DNA of 64,000 nucleotides from Lineus longissimus (Eukaryota > Nemertea > Pilidiophora > Heteronemertea > Lineidae): assembly GCF_910592395.1 (NCBI RefSeq), contig NC_088317.1, forward strand, positions 10,852,001 through 10,916,000, in the 5' to 3' direction. Below the pieces are notes generated by a model that saw only the letters and a program-made list of their open reading frames with translations, was not told the origin of the DNA and did not search any database. Both the position numbers and the translations under genes were made by a program. Of this stretch, positions 59,801-64,000 are shown in pieces (positions within the stretch are counted from its first letter, which is position 1; each line of letters opens with the position of its first letter).

Positions 59801-60560
59801 TCAAACAACATGCCCCGCAGACACAATCGGGCCGATTGTGTGCATGCCATCTACGACGGAAGAAACGTCTCGTAGGTAGAAACGAGAGAATGTGGAGTGA
59901 TTACTCCAACATGCAGCGGAAACGACTTCTTGAAGAGCAACTCCTCGGTAGTTAGCCCAGGAGGTGGCTAGTGCTCTAACTTCGTGCGCTGAGATGTTAG
60001 CTAGCGCACGAAGATCAGAGGAAGTCTTCAAGGTGTTGTAGGAAAGACGAATAGTCTTCACAATCCACTTTGAAATAGTGGCGGCCGCTATCTCTCGTTT
60101 ATTTCCCTCCTTATAGGACAAAAACAAACGCTCTCTCCCCTGGCGGATACCGGGAGGTTTTGTCCTAGTTATGTAGAACTTTAGGGCCCTGACGGGACAT
60201 AAAGTTCTGTCAGGAAGATCATAAGAGATCGTTCCTGACAGAGAGGGAATAGTAACCGGGGGCCGAGAGGCGGCCGGTCCCTGGTTCTTCGCCAGAAATC
60301 CTGGTATGGAAGCCAGGATAACCTCCCCTCCCTCTCTAAAAGTCAGCTTCTTAAAAGAAAGTGCATGGAGCTCTGATCTCCGTTGGGCGGTAGCCAAGGC
60401 TACTAGAAAGACCGTTTTAAGTGTCAGATATTTCATGGATGAAATAGACATGGGTTCAAAAGGATGCCTCATGAGCACCTTAAGGACAACAGAAAGGTCC
60501 CATTTAGGGGTGTTGTGAACCGGTCTAGGACGCTCAATAACATTCCTCTGAAAAGAGGGG
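59801..60560 (-). pseudogene. DIRS tyrosine recombinase, catalytic part
   Basis: Catalytic domain of a tyrosine recombinase. Visible: WDLSVVLKVL and PFEPMS before the core, VALATAQRRSELHAL with the first catalytic Arg, CPVRALKFYI, ERLFLSYKEG, ISAHEVRALATSWA (the HxxR pair) and FSRFYLRDVS with the likely nucleophile Tyr. All key residues are present. The N-terminal half lies in another frame (60530-60990), so the gene is split by one frame change near 60545. Confidence 0.9.
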
Positions 60561-60990
60561 TTATTTGGTCCTCCCAACGAAGATCCCAGGTGCTTAAAAC
60601 ACGGAGGGTAGAAGCGATGGCGGACTTGTACCCTTTTATAGCCGTGACAGATAGTTGTCTTTCCGTGAATAATTCAATAAGGAAATCAACTAATCTGTAT
60701 ATAGAGGGAGAGATCGGATTAACTCCGTTCTCCCTGCACCAGGAAGTGAAGGTAGACCACTTTCCTTGATACACATCAAGGGTAGACCCCCTTTGAGGTG
60801 CGGACATGCGCTTGACAGCGATGTCCGAAAAGCCTCTCTGGTGGAGATGCAACTGGACAAGTTCCAGGCGTGAAACTTGAAAAATCCAGGGTTCTGGTGG
60901 TAGCATCTCCCCAGGGGGTGCCACAGGAGGTGCTTCCAAGTAGGAAGACTCCTGGGGTGGTCTATCAGGAGCTCCAGCAAGGCTGGGAAC
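60530..60990 (-). pseudogene. DIRS tyrosine recombinase, N-terminal core-binding part
   Basis: Reads GFSDIAVKRMSAPQRGSTLD, VYQGKWSTFTSWCRENG, SIYRLVDFLIELFTERQLSV and IKGYKSAIASTL, the SAM-like core-binding domain typical for DIRS recombinases, up to ITPLFRGM where the correct frame is lost. The segment overlaps the end of the RNase H/methyltransferase frame, a normal feature of these elements, so the start is not certain. Confidence 0.85.
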
Positions 60991-61955
60991 CAGGCCTGAT
61001 TTGGCCAGCAAGGTGCCATGAGAGTTATTCTCACCGGGTGGCTGGTCAAGATCTTGTTCAGGACTGGTTGGATGAGAGGGAGGGGTGGAAACACATATGC
61101 GTTCAGCCCGACCCAAGAGGCTGTAAGGCTGTCGACTTCCAGGGCCTCTTCGTCCGGAAGTGGAGAGTAATAGATGGGAAGGCGATTGTTCAGCCTGGTG
61201 GCGAACAGATCTACCTTCGGAGATTGCCAAAGGCGACAAAGGTCGTCTACAACCTCCTGATGGAGTGTCCACTCTGTCTGAACTAGTTTGTTCTGACGGG
61301 ACAGGGCGTCGGCAAGGATGTTGCGTTTGCCCGGTATGTGTCTGGCACATATCGATACTCCAAGGTCGGCACAAAGATGGTAAAGCTCCCAAGTTAGCTG
61401 GCAAATAATGCCGGACTTTGTGCCTCCCTGTCTCCTGACATATGCTACTACTGTAGAATTGTCGGAGAACAGGGTTACTCTCCGATTCCTCAGGTGAAGG
61501 GAAAGAGCCCTCACGGCAAGAAGGACAGCCTTCATTTCCAATATATTTATTGAAAGAATGGTCTCCTCCCTTGTCCATAGACCCCTTATGGACATGTCCC
61601 CGTTGTTCAGATGTGCTCCTCACCCTAGTAGAGAAGCATCTGTGAACAGGGACACTTCTGGGGGCGGTGGAGCAAGATCTACACCGCTTTGGAGACGAGT
61701 CTCCGACTCCCAGAAGTTCCAGACGTTCTTGAGTAGGTATTGAGGTATCAATACCAACTTGTCTAACGGGTCCCTGTGGGGTTTCCATAGAGACATTAGA
61801 AACATCTGGATGGGATGCATATATAGACGGCCAAGGGGGATTTGGTCTGCTGCCGAATTCAGAAGTCCCAAAAGGCTCAAGCATCGCCTTGCGGGAGCTT
61901 GAGTCCTTCCTCTGAATTCTGCGACGAGATGAAGAATTTTCTTTATCCTGTCTAG
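60690..61955 (-). pseudogene. DIRS RNase H and methyltransferase-like region
   Basis: After the RT connection (LLGLLNSAADQIPLGRLYMH) comes RNase H: SLFTDASLLG, a TGA at 61620-61622 where DIRS RNase H normally has Trp before GAHL, then ILEMKAVLLAVRAL, TLFSDNSTVVAYV and IPGKRNILADALSR. Next is the conserved block PKVDLFATRLNNRLPIYYSP, SWVGLNAYVFPPLPLIQPVL and LMAPCWPNQAWFPALLEL, described in DIRS elements as a Dam-like methyltransferase domain. The frame then runs on past the domain until 60690. A single nonsense codon is the only break inside. Confidence 0.88.
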
Positions 61956-62851
61956 GGGGGCAGCATTTTCCCTATGGCCGTAAGGAACCGAACTCCAACG
62001 TAAACGAAGTCTTGGGATGGTATAAATTCTGACTTTGTTTCGTTGATAATCCAACCTGCGGAAACTACTTTTTGCTTTAGAACCTGAAGTTGTTGCAGTA
62101 GTAGTTCCCGCGATTTGCAACGGAGTAGCCAATCGTCTAGGTAGTGATGGAGCTTGAACCCCATCATGTGAAAGGGAGCAACAAAGGCTGTGACTATCAT
62201 CGTAAAAATTAGGGGTGCCGATGCCAGACCGAACGGCAGGGCCCTGAATTGATACGTCTTTCCTTCGTAATGGAATCGAAGGAAGTGTTGATAGTCTGGA
62301 TGGATCGATACATGTAAGTACGCATCCGTTGAATCCATCAATACCGCCCAATCGTTGGGCTGTATCGCCGTTGCTATAGACCTGGTGGTTTCCATCTTGA
62401 AATGAGGAACATTCAAGAAGGTGTTTAACCTGGAAAGGTCTATGATCAGCCTCCATGTCCCTGCTTTCTTGGGAACCAAGAAAACGTGGCTGTAAAAGCC
62501 GGGGGAGCATGGATCTTGAAGGACCTGGATAGCTTGCATCTCCAGTAATGTCCCGACCTCTGCTTGGAGGGCAGAGGCCTTGACTGGGTCCTTCGGTGGC
62601 TGAACTGGGGTTGGATATATGGTAGTCGGGGGGGTACGGTTGAAATCTAGTTTCACTCCGTACCTCAACATGTTTGGGACTGGGGACCCCTTTGGGCACC
62701 AATCGTCCCAAATGTCTGCAAATTTTTGCAGACGGCCCCCGACTACCGGAGTCGGCTCCTTTTTGCGTCCGGGAGGAGAAAGGAGGGGGGAGTCACCTCT
62801 TCCGGCCAGCACCCCTTGGGCGAAAAGAGTGCTTAGTCGGACCGGATCCAC
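61952..62851 (-). CDS. DIRS reverse transcriptase
   Basis: Reverse transcriptase with the motifs in order: GTWRLIIDLSRLNTFL, WAVLMDSTDAYLHVSI (first catalytic Asp region), FRALPFGLASAPLIFT, LHHYLDDWLLR (catalytic DD), KSEFIPSQDFVYVG. Starts near MDPVRLSTLF, overlapping the end of the gag-like frame by 59 bases. It stops in a C homopolymer (six C on the minus strand, 61955-61960); one more C would continue into the RNase H frame, so the stop is a 1-base deletion or an assembly error. Confidence 0.92.
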   Translation of the reverse strand: MDPVRLSTLFAQGVLAGRGDSPLLSPPGRKKEPTPVVGGRLQKFADIWDDWCPKGSPVPNMLRYGVKLDFNRTPPTTIYPTPVQPPKDPVKASALQAEVGTLLEMQAIQVLQDPCSPGFYSHVFLVPKKAGTWRLIIDLSRLNTFLNVPHFKMETTRSIATAIQPNDWAVLMDSTDAYLHVSIHPDYQHFLRFHYEGKTYQFRALPFGLASAPLIFTMIVTAFVAPFHMMGFKLHHYLDDWLLRCKSRELLLQQLQVLKQKVVSAGWIINETKSEFIPSQDFVYVGVRFLTAIGKMLPP

Positions 62852-64000
62852 CCTGGTTAGAGGAAGTATTTTTCCTCTTTCCAGTCCGGCGACCCTCCGC
62901 TTCCCGTCGGAAGGATCCAGCAGGAGCAGGCTGACTAGGCGGGGTAGGCCTAGGCAGGACCTGCCCGGCGTACGGGATTGAACCCGATGCCTTCTGGGGC
63001 CTCTCTATCTTTCTAGCGTTAGGTAGAGAGGTCTTGGCCCTCTGTGTCGCAGTGGGGGCATATAATTTGTCCCAATCTTTCTGTGCTTGAGCCGCCTCTT
63101 GTACAGAATCTGCGAACAGGAAAGAACCGTCCATCGGAGCGGTTCTTAAGGCCCCTTCCAGCTGGAGGGATCTGATGACATTGAGAGAGCCCAGGGCGGC
63201 GTCTCTACGGAGTAGGACGCTATTTGCTGCGGTCTTGGCGGACAGAGCAATAGCGTGCCTAATCGAATGTGACAAGGATGTCACAAGCGATTTTGTGTCA
63301 TCAGATAGTGACTCATTATCTTTTAGGGATCTGGCTAGGGCCAGGTTAGTGTGCTCTGCGTAGGAGAGCACCGCTAACATGTTTTTGGCCAGACCCTCTT
63401 GTTCTCTAAGGTCTCGGTAAGCCGAGGAGGAGGTCACCCTAGGCACGAGTTGGTCCAGCTGTACATCGTCCTTTAATATGGAAGTCGATGCTGCAGCTGG
63501 ACAGCCGGCCGAGCTGACTCGATAATAGTCAGCGCGGTACTGCCTAACGGGAGGAAGTTGTGCCGTGAACAACTTCCCCGGTTTACACCAAGCTTCCGGT
63601 CCGACTGCCGGAAGGACAGGGATGGAAGTATGTTGGTGGGTGCCTTGGGAGTCTCTGATTGTACGCTCCAAAAGTTCAGAGACTGCTACCACCGACGGGG
63701 AGGGAGGAAGGAATTCAAGTGCCCGAGTGGAGCCCTGAGAGACCTGTGGATTGGGATCCACTTCCTGTCCCCAAAGTGAAAAGGTCGATGTCGATAAGGC
63801 TGGCAGTTCCGGCGGGGTAGGGCACAGATCCTGCGGGAGGTACGCTCTGATCAAGGATCTGAGTGTCCTCATATCCGACAAGATACTGGCCTCCTCTGGT
63901 GACAGCTCCTCCTGATTGGGGGAGCGGTAGCCTGACTGAGAACTCTCGTTCTCAGAAAATTCCTCTAAAATAGAGGAGTCGGATGGTGGGTATCCGATGG
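62793..64000 (-). CDS. DIRS gag-like ORF1 (5' end outside window)
   Basis: The frame is open from the window edge to 62793. It begins with an acidic Ser/Glu-rich part (from about 64000 to 63880), has a helical middle (LAKNMLAVLSYAEHTNLALA, LVTSLSHSIRHAIALSA), and a basic Arg/Lys/Pro-rich C-terminus (RREAEGRRTGKRKN, PRGAGRKR). This fits the structural ORF1 of DIRS-type elements. No zinc knuckle. The TTG at 63879-63881 is not a start; the true one is upstream of the window. Confidence 0.8.
   Translation of the reverse strand, partial: IGYPPSDSSILEEFSENESSQSGYRSPNQEELSPEEASILSDMRTLRSLIRAYLPQDLCPTPPELPALSTSTFSLWGQEVDPNPQVSQGSTRALEFLPPSPSVVAVSELLERTIRDSQGTHQHTSIPVLPAVGPEAWCKPGKLFTAQLPPVRQYRADYYRVSSAGCPAAASTSILKDDVQLDQLVPRVTSSSAYRDLREQEGLAKNMLAVLSYAEHTNLALARSLKDNESLSDDTKSLVTSLSHSIRHAIALSAKTAANSVLLRRDAALGSLNVIRSLQLEGALRTAPMDGSFLFADSVQEAAQAQKDWDKLYAPTATQRAKTSLPNARKIERPQKASGSIPYAGQVLPRPTPPSQPAPAGSFRREAEGRRTGKRKNTSSNQGGSGPTKHSFRPRGAGRKR

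Larger units (their letters stand above)
58860..64000 (-). mobile_element. DIRS-type tyrosine-recombinase retrotransposon, 5' end beyond the window
   Basis: Gene order on the minus strand is gag-like, RT, RNase H plus methyltransferase-like region, tyrosine recombinase, in overlapping frames, as in DIRS1-type elements. These integrate through a circular intermediate with a recombinase instead of an integrase. Only three visible lesions in about 4 kb of coding sequence (frame change near 61955, TGA at 61620, frame change near 60545) mark it as a young copy. The 3' boundary is placed by the inverted-repeat block at 59015-59365 and is approximate. It lies in a TPP2 intron, same strand as TPP2. 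Confidence 0.9.

Noticed and set aside
60870-61408. Plus-strand open frames of 82-138 codons over the DIRS element
   Set aside because: Antisense shadows of the RNase H/methyltransferase frame.

Overview
This is a 64 kb piece of an animal nuclear genome, most likely a marine invertebrate. It has spliced genes with GT-AG introns, clade-typical metazoan retrotransposons (Ty3/gypsy, CR1/L2-like LINEs, a DIRS-type tyrosine-recombinase element) and a very high load of short non-autonomous repeats. I cannot name the phylum from sequence alone.

One host gene dominates: tripeptidyl-peptidase II (TPP2) on the minus strand. I recover 11 consecutive internal exons (57431 down to 9062), 1651 coding bases or 550 codons. 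All are in frame, with consensus splice sites and matching phases, and they cover roughly the middle-to-C-terminal half of the protein. The subtilisin-like catalytic exons should lie beyond 64000 and the last C-terminal exons below position 1. The last two introns seen here are 13.6 kb and 24.5 kb.

The introns are packed with nested mobile DNA. Three non-autonomous families (I, II, III; names are mine) have unrelated bodies but one shared layout: a short 5' palindrome, a 9-10 base box, a tandem-repeat body, a 3' hairpin whose arms repeat that box and its complement, then a run of A. Several copies can be compared with an empty site inside the window, so their ends are known closely. Every copy whose direction I can read lies on the plus strand, antisense to TPP2. 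A fourth family (IV) is a 145-bp tandem array with a similar 3' hairpin. The layout resembles DINE-1/Helentron-type non-autonomous elements, but no Rep-helicase is present here.

Region by region: 1-9000, family I, a broken gypsy element interrupted by family II, and family IV interrupted by family II; 9062-9192, TPP2 exon; 9.3-15.7 kb, nested family II copies, family IV, and a PIF/Harbinger-like MITE that swallowed a family I element and a mariner-like element; 15.8-33.6 kb, one family III element interrupted by a 3.7 kb inverted-repeat transposon, a LINE, a family I and a family II element; 33689-33788, exon; 34.7-46.5 kb, a duplicated intron segment giving empty and filled sites, a family III copy that carries two exons of a P2X7-like gene fragment, and a LINE inside family II; 46.5-57.4 kb, nine TPP2 exons with smaller introns; 58.9-64 kb, a young DIRS-type retrotransposon on the minus strand with gag-like, RT, RNase H/methyltransferase-like and tyrosine-recombinase regions, broken by two frame changes and one nonsense codon.
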